From: an uncultured Clostridia bacterium | Lineage (GTDB): Bacteria; Bacillota; Clostridia; Christensenellales; UBA1242 | NCBI GenBank assembly: GCA_949841045.1 | Contig: CATKXS010000007.1 | Coordinates: 1-58,221 of the forward strand | Length of the DNA stretch: 58,221 nucleotides | Direction: 5' to 3' | Shown here: piece by piece, positions 23,725 through 32,446 of the stretch | Layout of the letters: the number at the start of each line of letters is the position of its first letter | Position numbering within the stretch: the stretch's first letter is position 1 | Program-made: the position numbers and the translations under genes | The notes under the pieces: model-generated | Told to the model about the DNA's origin: nothing | Databases searched by the model: none | Seen by the model: only the letters and a program-made list of their open reading frames with translations

Positions 23725-24420
23725 ATGAAAAGATTTTTTGGAGAAAGTCAAGGCGACAACATAAAACTTGACGGAAGTGAATTTAACCACTTAAAAAAGG
23801 TGCTTAGAATGAAAGAAGGCGATAAGGTAATCGCCTGCATCAATGACGAATACGATTACTACTGCACTGTTGTTTCAATGGGCAAAAACGACTGCCTACT
23901 TGAAATAAATGAAAAGAAAATTTGCGAGGCTCTGCCTACCCGAGATATTACCCTTTTTCAAATGCTTCCTAAAAAAGATTATCTTGACAATATAATCGCA
24001 AAAAGCATTGAACTTGGTGTAAGCAAAATCGTTCCTTTCACAAGCGAATATACAATGATTAAAGATATAAAAAAAGAGCGTGTAGACGCTCAAATTATGA
24101 CAGCTTGTAAACAATGTGAACGCTCAAAACTGATTGAATTTGCACCCATTACAAAGCTAGAAAAACTTCCCCAAATGCTTTCCGAATATGACCTTGTCTT
24201 ATTTGCTTATGAAGACGAAAATAACTTATTTAACCCAAAATTACTAGAAAATAAGCAAAAAATCGCAATAATTATAGGAAATGAGGCTGGTTTTTCACAA
24301 AAAGAGGCTGAATTATTAAAAAACTATTCAACTTCAATAAGTCTTGGCAAACGCATACTTCGTTGCGATACTGCCGTAACAGCTACCCTCGCCCTTGTCT
24401 CAATACTCACAAAAAACTAG
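23725..24420 (+). CDS. rsmE: 16S rRNA (uracil1498-N3)-methyltransferase RsmE
   Basis: RsmE methylates U1498 of 16S rRNA using SAM. 231 aa, typical length. The N-terminal PUA-like domain (MKRFFG...GSEFNHLKKVLRMKEGDKV) is followed by a SPOUT domain with QMLPKKDYLDNIIAKSIELGVSKIVPFTSEYTM, AIIIGNEAGFSQKEAELL and SLGKRILRCDTAVTATLALVS, the knot motifs of the family. I chose the ATG at 23725 because it begins the conserved MKRFF; an upstream in-frame start (23698) would lie in front of the -10 box. No SD is present. Confidence 0.93.
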   Translation: MKRFFGESQGDNIKLDGSEFNHLKKVLRMKEGDKVIACINDEYDYYCTVVSMGKNDCLLEINEKKICEALPTRDITLFQMLPKKDYLDNIIAKSIELGVSKIVPFTSEYTMIKDIKKERVDAQIMTACKQCERSKLIEFAPITKLEKLPQMLSEYDLVLFAYEDENNLFNPKLLENKQKIAIIIGNEAGFSQKEAELLKNYSTSISLGKRILRCDTAVTATLALVSILTKN

Positions 24421-24497
24421 CATTTTGAAAAAATGCTAAATATTATTAAATAAAAAACAAGACCGCATAAACAAAAATGATGTTATGCGGTCTTTTT
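24419..24497. terminator. Terminators between rsmE and the reverse-strand XRE gene
   Basis: AGCATTTT-GAA-AAAATGCT directly behind rsmE, then AAGACCGCATAA...TTATGCGGTCTT with T-tails on both strands. Confidence 0.75.
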
Positions 24498-24702
24498 AAA
24501 AATCTTTTATGCCAAGTAAATAATCAGCACTTTCACCTAAGACATTACAAATCGTAATTAAGCCATCAAGTGTAGGCTCTCTTTTTCCCGTACAATAATT
24601 ATTTACTATAGTTCTTGACATGCCAATCATTTTTGCAAATTGATATTGTGATATACTCTTCTCTTTTAATATTTCTGTCAATCTCTCACTAAATTTATTC
24701 AT
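24496..24702 (-). CDS. Small XRE-family repressor, locus B
   Basis: 68 aa from the ATG at 24702 (MNKFSERLTEILKEKSISQYQFAKMIGMSRTIVNNYCTGKREP...ESADYLLGIKDF). A single Cro/C1 domain with the same DYLLG tail as loci A and C. A TTG two codons upstream is an unlikely start. TATAAT (24709-24714) ends 6 nt before this ATG and no SD exists, so translation is probably leaderless. An operator (24715-24727) abuts that -10 box, which suggests autoregulation. Confidence 0.87.
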   Translation of the reverse strand: MNKFSERLTEILKEKSISQYQFAKMIGMSRTIVNNYCTGKREPTLDGLITICNVLGESADYLLGIKDF

Positions 24703-24714
24703 ATTCAAATTATA

Positions 24715-24727
24715 TGGCTAATAGCCA
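24715..24727. promoter_or_regulatory. Operator B1
   Basis: TGGCTA-A-TAGCCA, a perfect 13-bp palindrome touching the -10 box of the reverse-strand XRE gene. Confidence 0.75.
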
Positions 24728-24735
24728 ACAAAAAC

Positions 24736-24764
24736 TTGACAAGTGGCTAATAGCCAACTATAAT
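24736..24764 (+). promoter_or_regulatory. Promoter of the small HTH gene B with operator B2 in its spacer
   Basis: TTGACA (24736-24741), a 17-nt spacer and TATAAT (24759-24764). The second perfect TGGCTA-A-TAGCCA copy (24744-24756) lies wholly inside the spacer, 29 bp from B1 centre to centre. Confidence 0.8.
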
Positions 24765-24790
24765 TAGTTATATTCAAAAAGGAGAAAAAT

Positions 24791-25009
24791 ATGAAAAAAT
24801 TTAAAAAAAAATTATTTGTAAATACAGACATTATAAGAAAATACTTATTTGATAATTCACTTTCAAAACGTAAATTTTGTAAAATTAGCGAAATTAAACT
24901 TCGAAATCTTAGAAGTATTTTAAAAAATAGTTCAAAAATTAATTTAAATGACCTTATTAAAATTCAAAATGTAATAGATATAACTATTGACAAATTAATG
25001 ATTATTTAA
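24791..25009 (+). CDS. Small degenerate HTH-like protein (divergent partner B)
   Basis: 72 aa, very basic (MKKFKKKLFVNTDIIRKYLFDNSLSKRKFCKISEIKLRNLRSILKN...LIKIQNVIDITIDKLMII). It shares the pattern I-x3-Y...LSK-x2-FCK-x3-I...L-x2-IL...L-x-KI with the partners at 4858 and 44588. The SD is AAAGGAG. The basic N-terminus and HTH-like helices suggest nucleic-acid binding; role unknown. Confidence 0.75.
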   Translation: MKKFKKKLFVNTDIIRKYLFDNSLSKRKFCKISEIKLRNLRSILKNSSKINLNDLIKIQNVIDITIDKLMII

Positions 25010-25032
25010 GAATAAATTAATTTCATTATCAC

Positions 25033-25067
25033 ATGAAAAAAAGCGGATGACTCCGCTCTTTTTTATT
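25033..25067. terminator. Bidirectional terminator (locus B / dnaJ)
   Basis: AGCGGA-TGAC-TCCGCT stem (25042-25057) with A-run and T-run tails, serving both converging genes. Confidence 0.8.
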
Positions 25068-26184
25068 TCATGTTCTTTAAGAAATTGTTATACTTCGTGT
25101 ATGAATTATCGCCAATCTTTGAAGCAAGTTCAGTGATTTTTGCCTTTGTTTCTTTATCAAGACTCTTTGGCACTTCTGCTTTAATTGTTACAAGCAAATC
25201 ACCATAAGAGTCACGATTTAGCATTTTTACACCCTTATTCTTAAGCTTCATAAGTGTTCCACTTGCTGTAAGCTCTGGAATATTCAAGGTATAATTTCCA
25301 TTAAGTGTAGGAATATCCACTTTCCCACCTAAAAGTGTTGTTGTGAAAGGCACATATAAATCAAGATACAAATCATTTTCCTTTCTTACAAGAAGTTTAT
25401 GAGGTTTGACAGATACCTTTATGTTGAGGTCGCCATAAATTCCAGAACCTGCAGGAGCATTACCCTCTCCACGCATTCTGAGGGTCTGACCATTGTCAAT
25501 ACCTGCTGGGAATTTGACTTTGAGCGTTTTTGAGGCTTTTTTATCACCTTTGCCATTGCAATCTTGACATTTTTCTTTAATTATTTTTCCTGTTCCGCTA
25601 CATTTTGGACAAGCAGACTCGCGAATAGTAGTTCCAAACAAAGTATTTTGTTGGAAACGCACTCTACCAGTACCGTTACATTCACGACAAGTTGTAAACT
25701 CCTTGCCATTTTTCGCACCAGTGCCGTTGCAACTTGAACATTTTTCTTTTTTAGTAAGGGTTATATTTTTTTCACAACCAAAACAAGCCTCTTCAAACTC
25801 TAAAGTAACTGCAATATTTATATCCTGTCCCTTTGTTTGAACACGAGATGACTGACCTCGACCGCCAAAAGCAGAGAATATATCTGAGAATATATCTGAA
25901 AAACCACCTCCAGCTCCACCGCCAAAGAAATCACCAAAACCGCCTCCGCCGTTGCCAAATGGGTTGCCTTCGGCAGTGCCAAACTGGTCATAGTTCGCCC
26001 TCTTTTGAGAGTCTCCTAAAACCTCATAGGCCTCATTGATTTCTTTAAATTTGTTGGCGGCTTCTTCGGTCTTGTTAAGGTCTGGGTGATACTTTTTTGC
26101 AAGTCGTCTATATGCCGATTTTATCTCGTCATCACTTGCATTTTTTTCGACCCCTAAAATCGAATAATAATCTTTATTTGCCAT
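25063..26184 (-). CDS. dnaJ: Co-chaperone DnaJ
   Basis: 373 aa, typical type I DnaJ. J domain with HPD in [12 protein letters not shown] (about residue 33), a Gly/Phe-rich linker ([20 protein letters not shown]), four CxxCxGxG zinc motifs between ~140 and 210 ([32 protein letters not shown]) and the C-terminal peptide-binding domain. It delivers unfolded protein to DnaK and stimulates its ATPase. Last gene of the hrcA operon, about 190 bp behind dnaK; that gap is AT-rich with no clear promoter. Confidence 0.97.
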   Translation of the reverse strand: MANKDYYSILGVEKNASDDEIKSAYRRLAKKYHPDLNKTEEAANKFKEINEAYEVLGDSQKRANYDQFGTAEGNPFGNGGGGFGDFFGGGAGGGFSDIFSDIFSAFGGRGQSSRVQTKGQDINIAVTLEFEEACFGCEKNITLTKKEKCSSCNGTGAKNGKEFTTCRECNGTGRVRFQQNTLFGTTIRESACPKCSGTGKIIKEKCQDCNGKGDKKASKTLKVKFPAGIDNGQTLRMRGEGNAPAGSGIYGDLNIKVSVKPHKLLVRKENDLYLDLYVPFTTTLLGGKVDIPTLNGNYTLNIPELTASGTLMKLKNKGVKMLNRDSYGDLLVTIKAEVPKSLDKETKAKITELASKIGDNSYTKYNNFLKNMK

Positions 26185-26377
26185 ATTTTTCCTTTATTTT
26201 TGCATTTTTAACGCAATTTTGCTGATTTTTTAATGATTTTTGCTTAATTTTTCACTATTTTTATCAAATTATCCAAAAATCAAAATAGATTTAAGGAAGA
26301 CAATTTCATGCCTTCCTACATATCTAATTTATATTATCTACTTCCGATAGTTTATAACATGATTAACACCAAGCGTC

Positions 26378-28195
26378 TTATTCAACAACAACTTCTGGGT
26401 CGCTGTCTCCGCCATTATTGCCACCATTTGGGTCGCCGTTAGGGTTGCCATTTGGGTTAGCAGCTTGATACATTTTTGTTACAATACCGTTTGAAACATT
26501 TGTAAGTTCATCAATACCCTTCTTGACAACTTCAATGTCATCACTCTCGAAATCTTTCTTAGCTTTCTCAATGGCTTCTTCAAGTTTTTTCTTGTCGTCA
26601 TCATTGAGTTTGTCGCCGTTTTCTTTAATCATCTTCTCAAGGCCATAAACAAGGTTGTCAGCTTGGTTCTTAGTTTCAACAAGCTCTTTTCTCTTCTTGT
26701 CTTCTTCAGCGTGTGCTTCAGCCTCTTTGATAGCCTTTTCAATGTCCTCTTCTTTAAGGTTTGAAGAAGCAGTGATTGTTATATTTTGTTCCTTGTTTGT
26801 TCCAAGGTCTTTTGCAGATACTTTTACAATACCGTTTGCGTCAATATCAAAAGTTACTTCAATTTGTGGAACGCCTCTTGGTGCTGGTGGAATATCTGTA
26901 AGTTGGAATCTTCCTAAAGTCTTGTTTTGACTAGCGAATTCGCGTTCACCTTGAAGAACATGAATGTCAACACCTGACTGTCCGTCAGAAGCAGTTGAGA
27001 ATACTTGAGATTTTCTTGTAGGAATAGTAGTGTTTCTTTCAATAAGTTTTGTAAATACACCGCCCAAAGTCTCAATTCCAAGAGAAAGTGGAGTTACGTC
27101 AAGAAGAAGAACGTCTTTAACTTCTCCGCCAAGAACACCCGCTTGAATAGCCGCACCAACAGCAACGCATTCGTCTGGATTAATTCCCTTGTATGGGTCT
27201 TTGCCAGTAAAGTTTTTAACAGCTTCTTGAACAGCTGGAATACGAGTTGAACCACCAACCAATACTATTTTATTGAGTTCATTCTTGTCAAGTTTAGCGT
27301 CAGAGAGCGCTTTTACTGTGCAGTCGATTGTCTCTTTAACAAGGTCCTCAGTGATTGCATCAAATTTAGCTCTAGTAAGTTCAAGTTCCATATGTTTTGG
27401 ACCAGTTGCATCAGCAGAGATGAAAGGAAGAGAAATTGTAGTTTTTGGAGTAGCAGAAAGGTCAATCTTAGCTTTTTCAGCAGCTTCTTTAAGTCTCTGC
27501 ATAGCAAGTTTGTCAGTTGTAAGGTCAATATTGTTTGTTTTCTTAAATTCTTCTACTAAGAGGTCGATAATTCTGTTATCGAAGTCATCTCCACCAAGAC
27601 GTGTGTTACCATTTGTAGCAAGAACTTCAAACACGCCGTCACCAATTTCAAGAATTGATACGTCAAATGTACCACCACCAAGGTCATAAACTAAAATCTT
27701 TTGGTTTGCGCTTTCCCCTTTATCAAGACCATAAGCAAGAGCGGCAGCAGTTGGCTCGTTGATAATTCTAAGAACTTCAAGACCAGCAATCTTACCAGCG
27801 TCTTTTGTTGCTTGACGTTGTGAATCGTTGAAGTAAGCAGGCACAGTAATAACCGCTTGGCTAACTGTTCCACCTAAATAACTCTCAGCATCAGCTTTAA
27901 GTTTTGCAAGTATCATTGCAGATACCTCTTGTGGAGTATAATCTTTGCCATTTAAAGAAGTTTTATAATTGCTTCCCATTTCACGTTTGATAGATTGAAC
28001 AGTGTTGTCAGCATTAACAATAGCCTGTCTTTTTGCCACTTTACCAACTAGTCTTTCTCCCTCTTTAGTATAAGCAACAACTGAAGGTGTAGTTCTGTCT
28101 CCCTCAGCATTTGCAATAACGGTAGGCTTTCCGCCTTCCATAACAGCAACACATGAATTTGTTGTTCCTAAGTCAATTCCAATAATCTTTCCCAT
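26378..28195 (-). CDS. dnaK: Chaperone DnaK (Hsp70)
   Basis: 605 aa. The ATPase domain starts [22 protein letters not shown] and contains [53 protein letters not shown] and [13 protein letters not shown]. The substrate domain has [13 protein letters not shown] and the linker region LLLDV. The C-terminal lid ends in an Asn/Gly-rich stretch ([18 protein letters not shown]) before EVVVE. Start with SD GGGAGG. It lies 3 bp behind grpE. Confidence 0.98.
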   Translation of the reverse strand: MGKIIGIDLGTTNSCVAVMEGGKPTVIANAEGDRTTPSVVAYTKEGERLVGKVAKRQAIVNADNTVQSIKREMGSNYKTSLNGKDYTPQEVSAMILAKLKADAESYLGGTVSQAVITVPAYFNDSQRQATKDAGKIAGLEVLRIINEPTAAALAYGLDKGESANQKILVYDLGGGTFDVSILEIGDGVFEVLATNGNTRLGGDDFDNRIIDLLVEEFKKTNNIDLTTDKLAMQRLKEAAEKAKIDLSATPKTTISLPFISADATGPKHMELELTRAKFDAITEDLVKETIDCTVKALSDAKLDKNELNKIVLVGGSTRIPAVQEAVKNFTGKDPYKGINPDECVAVGAAIQAGVLGGEVKDVLLLDVTPLSLGIETLGGVFTKLIERNTTIPTRKSQVFSTASDGQSGVDIHVLQGEREFASQNKTLGRFQLTDIPPAPRGVPQIEVTFDIDANGIVKVSAKDLGTNKEQNITITASSNLKEEDIEKAIKEAEAHAEEDKKRKELVETKNQADNLVYGLEKMIKENGDKLNDDDKKKLEEAIEKAKKDFESDDIEVVKKGIDELTNVSNGIVTKMYQAANPNGNPNGDPNGGNNGGDSDPEVVVE

Positions 28196-28198
28196 TTT

Positions 28199-28813
28199 TT
28201 AATCCTCCCTTTTATTGACTATGACTTTTGCATATCTCAGCACTTTATCATTGAATTTATATCCAGCTTGGTATTCGTCCAAGATGATATCGTTTTCTTT
28301 TTCGTCATCACGCATTACCGCAATAACATTATGAATGTGTGGATTGTAAACTTCTCCAATAGAATTTATCTTTTCCACACCAAGTTCTTTTAGCGCATCA
28401 TTAATTTTGTTCTCAATCATTTCAACGCCCTTAAGCACAACCTCATCAGTTATACTCTTTTTTGCCTCTTTAAATGTATCGAGGCAAGGCAAAAATACCT
28501 CAATAACCGAAGCCTGCCCCTCTAGTTTAGCCCTCTTGACATTCTCAGCGGCATGCCGTCTAAAGTTGTCAAAATCGGCTTGAACTCGCCTTGCCATATC
28601 AAGATATTCGTTGATAGGCATAGCTTGACTAGACTCCTCTTTTACATCTTTTTCACCAAATTCTTCATTTTTTTCATCATTTTCAGTGAAAATTTCAGTA
28701 TTTTCATCTAAATTAATACTATTTTCTTGATTTTCAGTCGCCTCGTCTATTTCTGAAGAACACTCATCGAATTCCTCTTCGTTTTCAGGTTCGTTATAAA
28801 ATCTGCCCCTCAT
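28199..28813 (-). CDS. grpE: Nucleotide exchange factor GrpE
   Basis: 204 aa. An acidic, disordered N-terminal ~75 residues (ENEEEFDECSSEIDEATENQ...), then the coiled coil (ARRVQADFDNFRRHAAENVKRAK) and the beta domain (GVEKINSIGEVYNPHIHNVIAV...DIILDEYQAGYKFNDKVLRYAKVIVNK). It releases ADP from DnaK. The ATG immediately follows the hrcA stop (TAGATG), so the genes are coupled. Confidence 0.96.
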   Translation of the reverse strand: MRGRFYNEPENEEEFDECSSEIDEATENQENSINLDENTEIFTENDEKNEEFGEKDVKEESSQAMPINEYLDMARRVQADFDNFRRHAAENVKRAKLEGQASVIEVFLPCLDTFKEAKKSITDEVVLKGVEMIENKINDALKELGVEKINSIGEVYNPHIHNVIAVMRDDEKENDIILDEYQAGYKFNDKVLRYAKVIVNKRED

Positions 28814-29812
28814 CTATTCTCCTTTTAAGTCATTTATGCTGTCAATCACAACCTTGAGTGCACTTGCAATTCCGGCATAATCCATTCTTTGTGGTCCAAT
28901 AACCCCAATCGAAGCAAGTTGTTTTCCATTAACGCAAAGCGGTGCTTTGACAACCGAACAATCAGCACTGTCATCTGCAACCGACACCTCAATGTCACCC
29001 TTGCCTTCAAGTTCGAGAATGCTCGAAAGCTCTTTTTCATCATCAAGAACATTTAAAACTTTCTTTGCCTCTTCAAGGTCGCGTTTATCCTCAAGTAGTT
29101 TAGAACTGCCCTCTCGCTGAACATTTAAGTAACGCTGTTTGTTAAGTTTAACCAGTCCGTCAATAAGCGAATTGACAACTCTACTAAATGCGTTTATTTC
29201 ATCCTGCATTCCACCCTTAAGCTCACGAATGTTTTCAATCATATATCCAATCGTTTCACCTCTAAAGTGGTTTGTAAGATAATTTGTCGCGTCAATGCAT
29301 TCTTCGTTTGTCGCCTGCTGGTCAAGTGTCTGGTGAATATACCCCGTTTCTGTTCCAATCAGCACCATAATCTTATCTTCAAGAAGTGGAATGATTTTAA
29401 ATTCCTTCAAAATCAAATTCTCATATCCGTCAACCATTATGACTGTTGGATAACTTGTCGCTTCACTGACAATCTTGGCAATTCCCGAAACAATATCGTT
29501 AAGCGTACTAGTTCGAGATGAAATTACATCTTTAACCTGCTTAAGCTCTTTATTAGTTGCACTTACGCCTGATAAAAGCTTTTCAACATAATACCGATAG
29601 CCTTGAGCCGTTGGCACTCGTCCACCCGAAGTGTGCAACTGCCTTAAAAATCCCATAGCTTCAAGCGCGTTAAGTTCATTTCTAAGCGTAGCCGTTGAAC
29701 ATTCAAGAGAAGCAATATCTTTTATTCCGCCCGAAGTAATAGGCGTGCAACCTCGAATGTACTCTTCAATAGCCATACATAGAATTTTTTGCTTACGCTC
29801 TGACAATTCCAT
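28814..29812 (-). CDS. hrcA: Heat-inducible transcription repressor HrcA
   Basis: 332 aa. An N-terminal winged helix (LSERKQKILCMAIEEYI...LECSTATLRNELNALEAMGFLRQLHTSGGRVPTAQGYRYYV) is followed by the GAF-like dimer domain ending GVIGPQRMDYAGIASALKVVIDSI, all family-typical. HrcA binds CIRCE and represses the chaperone operon; GroE normally keeps it active. SD AGAGGT. A CIRCE-like site lies just upstream, so it is autoregulated. Confidence 0.96.
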   Translation of the reverse strand: MELSERKQKILCMAIEEYIRGCTPITSGGIKDIASLECSTATLRNELNALEAMGFLRQLHTSGGRVPTAQGYRYYVEKLLSGVSATNKELKQVKDVISSRTSTLNDIVSGIAKIVSEATSYPTVIMVDGYENLILKEFKIIPLLEDKIMVLIGTETGYIHQTLDQQATNEECIDATNYLTNHFRGETIGYMIENIRELKGGMQDEINAFSRVVNSLIDGLVKLNKQRYLNVQREGSSKLLEDKRDLEEAKKVLNVLDDEKELSSILELEGKGDIEVSVADDSADCSVVKAPLCVNGKQLASIGVIGPQRMDYAGIASALKVVIDSINDLKGE

Positions 29813-29836
29813 AACAACCTCTAATTTTTCGACTTT

Positions 29837-29863
29837 TTAGCACTCTTTTAACACAAGCGCTAG
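29837..29863. promoter_or_regulatory. CIRCE-like HrcA operator (one degenerate arm)
   Basis: TTAGCACTC, exactly 9 nt, then AAGCGCTAG (expected GAGTGCTAA; 6 of 9 match). It sits between the -10 box and the hrcA start. Confidence 0.8.
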
Positions 29864-29867
29864 CAAT

Positions 29868-29897
29868 AGTATATGCAACTTTCAAAATAAAGTCAAC
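29868..29897 (-). promoter_or_regulatory. Promoter of the hrcA-grpE-dnaK-dnaJ operon
   Basis: TTGACT (29892-29897), an 18-nt spacer and TATACT (29868-29873) on the reverse strand; the CIRCE-like site covers the start point. Confidence 0.75.
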
Positions 29898-30068
29898 TAA
29901 AACTGACAATTTTTTGAAATTTTTTTTAGAAATATAAAAGTTCTCATTCCTTAACCTCACTACTCTATTTTTTACTCAAAGACAACAGCAACTTAACACC
30001 AACAAGAAATGTCATAAAGAACCTAAAATTATTAAAAATTAAAAAATTATAAAAAAATGAAAAAAAGA

Positions 30069-30253
30069 TTGACATAAAGGTAAAAAGTATGATAAGATAA
30101 ACTGTCGGAAGCAAAATTTGAAACAAGTTTAAATTTTCAAAAATTGATATTTTTGATGCTGACGCATAACTTCCTTGTTATGTAGTATCATCAGCCTCAC
30201 TCAAATACTAACGCGCTCGGTTCGGCTTTCGATATTATAAAAGAGCAATAAAT
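30069..30253 (+). promoter_or_regulatory. Promoter and structured ~150-nt leader before tRNA-Ser
   Basis: TTGACA (30069-30074) with TAAGAT (30093-30098) at 18 nt spacing. The region up to the tRNA holds inverted repeats, for example AAATTTGAAAC/GTTTAAATTT and CATAAC-TTCCTT-GTTATG. I could not match it to SRP RNA, 6S RNA or tmRNA. It may be processed off or be a small RNA. From 29898 to 30068 I see only AT-rich DNA. Confidence 0.35.
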
Positions 30254-30344
30254 GGGGAGATACTCAAGAGGTCGAAGAGGCGGCCCTGCTAAGGCTGTAG
30301 GTCGGGCAACCGGCGCGAGGGTTCAAATCCCTCTCTTCCCGCCA
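30254..30344 (+). tRNA. tRNA-Ser (anticodon GCT)
   Basis: 91 nt including the encoded CCA. The acceptor GGGGAGA pairs with TCTTCCC (one GU), the anticodon loop CTGCTAA gives GCT, and a long variable arm (GTAGGTCGGGCAACCGGCGC region) and T-loop GTTCAAAT are all class II/tRNA-Ser features. It marks the left edge of an accessory island. Confidence 0.95.
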
Positions 30345-30350
30345 AATATA

Positions 30351-30388
30351 TTGTATAAAAAGTCTTTTTTAAGAAAGGCTTTTTTCAT
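30351..30388 (+). terminator. Terminator of tRNA-Ser
   Basis: AAAAAGTCTT-loop-AAGAAAGGCTTTTTT: an imperfect stem with a T-run. A similar segment recurs at about 31640. Confidence 0.5.
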
Positions 30389-30533
30389 TGCAAAAACCAC
30401 AATATACAGTGTTATTTGAGCAAAATATCATTGTATACAGATATGGCATTTTTTGAGATTTGAAATTTGGCAATTTCAAGTCTTTTTTCAAAATGCAAAA
30501 GTTTTGATTTTTTTGATTTTTTGCCCAAAATTT

Positions 30534-30586
30534 TGATTTTTTATCAAAAAATTGGCTGTCGCAAAATCAAAATAAAAAAATCAAAA
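30534..30586 (+). repeat. Island repeat R1 (direct copy of R4 at 33010-33062)
   Basis: 53 bp, about 94% identical to 33010-33062, with the core TCGCAAAATCAAAA and the inverted sequence TGATTTTTT/TCAAAAAA. The surrounding gap (30389-30672) consists of similar TTTTGATTTTT and ATCAAAA runs and holds no gene. Confidence 0.75.
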
Positions 30587-30672
30587 CTGGCCGCCGAGAA
30601 AATCAAAAAAAAATCAAAAAATCAAATACAGAACTGAAAAATGTATGCTATAATAACTTTGAGGATTATAAA

Positions 30673-31548
30673 ATGAAAGATATAAAGTTGTATTGTTTTG
30701 CAGAAAAAGAGACATTTGAAAATAAGCTTGATTTCATTTATCCAAACCTTATTTGGCTGAAGAATGAGTATGGATTATTAGATAACAATTTTAATAAGCT
30801 TATTATTTACGATCCAGATTATGCTGGTTGGGAGTTTCCTAATCAAATATTAAAATATAAAAATATTAAAGGTATTTGTTTGGGAACTACATCTAAAAAT
30901 TATATTGACGAAGATCTTTGTAAAAAATTAGATATTCCAGTTTTTAACATACCAAAATATTCAACAGATAGTGTAGCGGAATATATGATAATGTTGATGT
31001 TTGCAATTGCAAAGAAAATTCCATTACAAATGAAAAATAATTTTAAACAAGATTTTGATGATAAATACACTCAGATTCAACTTGTAGGGAAAAATGTTGG
31101 AATTGTTGGTCTTGGTAATATTGGCTTGCGGTTTGCAGATATATGTAATGGCATTGGAATGAATGTAAGTTATTGGAACAGAACAAAAAAAGATACGAAA
31201 TACCAATATAAGGATTTAAAGAACTTATTTTCTGAATCTGATGTAGTTTTCGTTGCATTGCAAATAAATAAAGAAACACAAAAAATTGTTACAAATGATT
31301 TATTGAAGGCAATGAAGGATAGCACAATATTGCTTAGTGTTGGAGGAACGAATTTATTTGACCATAATTTAGTAATGAAATTGATACAAGAGAAAAAATT
31401 ATTTGGCTATGGTTTAGAGATAGAAGATAGAGGGGTTTTTGATTTTACAGGCAATGTTATGGTGACAAGTGAGTATGCTTGGTTTACAAAAGAATCTCAG
31501 CAAAAACGAATTGAATTATGGGTGGAGATTATTAAATCATTATTATAA
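30673..31548 (+). CDS. D-2-hydroxyacid dehydrogenase-like protein, catalytic residues missing
   Basis: 291 aa. The NAD-binding fold is clear: VGKNVGIVGLGNIGLRFADICNGIGMNVSYWNRT (GxGxxG near residue 145) and SDVVFVALQINKETQKIV. In this family a catalytic Arg sits in NxxRG and a His in TPHxAW; here the corresponding sites read LLSVGGTNLFD and TSEYAWFT, and the Glu region reads GYGLEIEDRG. Arg and His therefore seem to be gone, so it may bind NAD(H) without the usual reaction. SD GAGGA. First gene of the tRNA-Ser island. Confidence 0.8.
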   Translation: MKDIKLYCFAEKETFENKLDFIYPNLIWLKNEYGLLDNNFNKLIIYDPDYAGWEFPNQILKYKNIKGICLGTTSKNYIDEDLCKKLDIPVFNIPKYSTDSVAEYMIMLMFAIAKKIPLQMKNNFKQDFDDKYTQIQLVGKNVGIVGLGNIGLRFADICNGIGMNVSYWNRTKKDTKYQYKDLKNLFSESDVVFVALQINKETQKIVTNDLLKAMKDSTILLSVGGTNLFDHNLVMKLIQEKKLFGYGLEIEDRGVFDFTGNVMVTSEYAWFTKESQQKRIELWVEIIKSLL

Positions 31549-31862
31549 CTTTTGATTATCGCAAAATCAAAATTGCGATCGCGAAATCAAAAAGTAAAAA
31601 TCAAAAAAAAGACTTCGTTTAGTGTTGACACAAATATATTATATAAAAAGTCTTTTTTTTAGAAAGACAAATCCATACTGCATGCAGTGGGGGTTAAAAG
31701 ATTTTGATACTGGATATAGTCTTGGAAGCAAGAGCGAAGCGAAAGATATGGAAGAAATGCAAATTCGGTGTCTTTTTTAGGAAAGTGAAATTTTGATTTT
31801 TAAAAAAAATCAAAATAATCAATCCTCAAAATTTAGAAATTAAATTGAATGGAGCAATGTTG
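31549..31862. repeat. Island repeat R2 and gap
   Basis: Holds ATCGCAAAATCAAAATTGCGAT (near-palindromic), AAAAAAAGACTTCGTTTAGT, GTTGACACAAATATATTATA and a second copy of TATAAAAAGTCTTTTTTT seen after the tRNA. The 12-bp palindrome ACTGCATGCAGT lies at 31677-31688. No gene in this 314-bp stretch. Confidence 0.55.
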
Positions 31863-32423
31863 ATGGAAATTAAATGGTCAAAAACAATTAAATCTATGCC
31901 TCATCGTATTTTTAAAAAATACACAAATAAATTATCCAATCAGATTGGTGAGTATAGTCGAATAAACAACATAAAAATAGATTATGTCGTACCAATTTTA
32001 CGTAGTGGCGCCGTTCCCGCAGTTTATATTGCGAATAAACTAAATTTGATTAAATTTGCACCTATACAAACAAAGTGGATAACCAATAATGAAAAGCGAG
32101 AAACAAAAATATTATTGAATTCATTAGAGTTATTAGATAAAACTAAACCATACAATTTGCTATTAGTAGAAGGAACTTTTAGTTCTGGAGAAACTGTTCA
32201 AGTGACTGTAGACGGAATCAAGAAGATTTTGCCATATGCGAAAATACTTTTTGCTTGTGTTGTTGCGAGGATGCCAGAATCTTTACCGAAAAATGTTGAT
32301 AAAAATTTTTATGCAAAAGGTTTAAGTGGTAGAAAGGCAGGACAGTTATTTGTTTACCCATGGGAGTTTAAGCATGAAAAAGAAGACCACTGGGACAGAA
32401 AACCTGAAAATATTTTCTATTGA
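31863..32423 (+). CDS. Type I phosphoribosyltransferase-like protein
   Basis: 186 aa from the ATG at 31863 (GGAG 8 nt upstream; a TTG at 31845 precedes the SD). DYVVPILRSGAVPAVYIANKLN matches the pyrophosphate loop region and NLLLVEGTFSSGETVQVTVDGIKKI the PRPP loop of type I PRTases. The PRPP loop normally reads VVDDxxxTGxT; here the second acidic residue is replaced (VEGTFSSGET), so the substrate or activity may be altered. The C-terminus LSGRKAGQLFVYPWEF is like the hood of purine PRTases. It is followed closely by the GNAT gene. Confidence 0.7.
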   Translation: MEIKWSKTIKSMPHRIFKKYTNKLSNQIGEYSRINNIKIDYVVPILRSGAVPAVYIANKLNLIKFAPIQTKWITNNEKRETKILLNSLELLDKTKPYNLLLVEGTFSSGETVQVTVDGIKKILPYAKILFACVVARMPESLPKNVDKNFYAKGLSGRKAGQLFVYPWEFKHEKEDHWDRKPENIFY

Positions 32424-32446
32424 TAAATATGATATTAGGAGATTTT

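Noticed and set aside
30075-30253. SRP RNA, 6S RNA or tmRNA before tRNA-Ser
   Set aside because: The conserved SRP GGAAG/AGCA loop, the 6S bubble and the tmRNA ends are not there.
31677-31688. ACTGCATGCAGT palindrome as an operator
   Set aside because: Single copy, no promoter nearby with sensible spacing; too short to claim.
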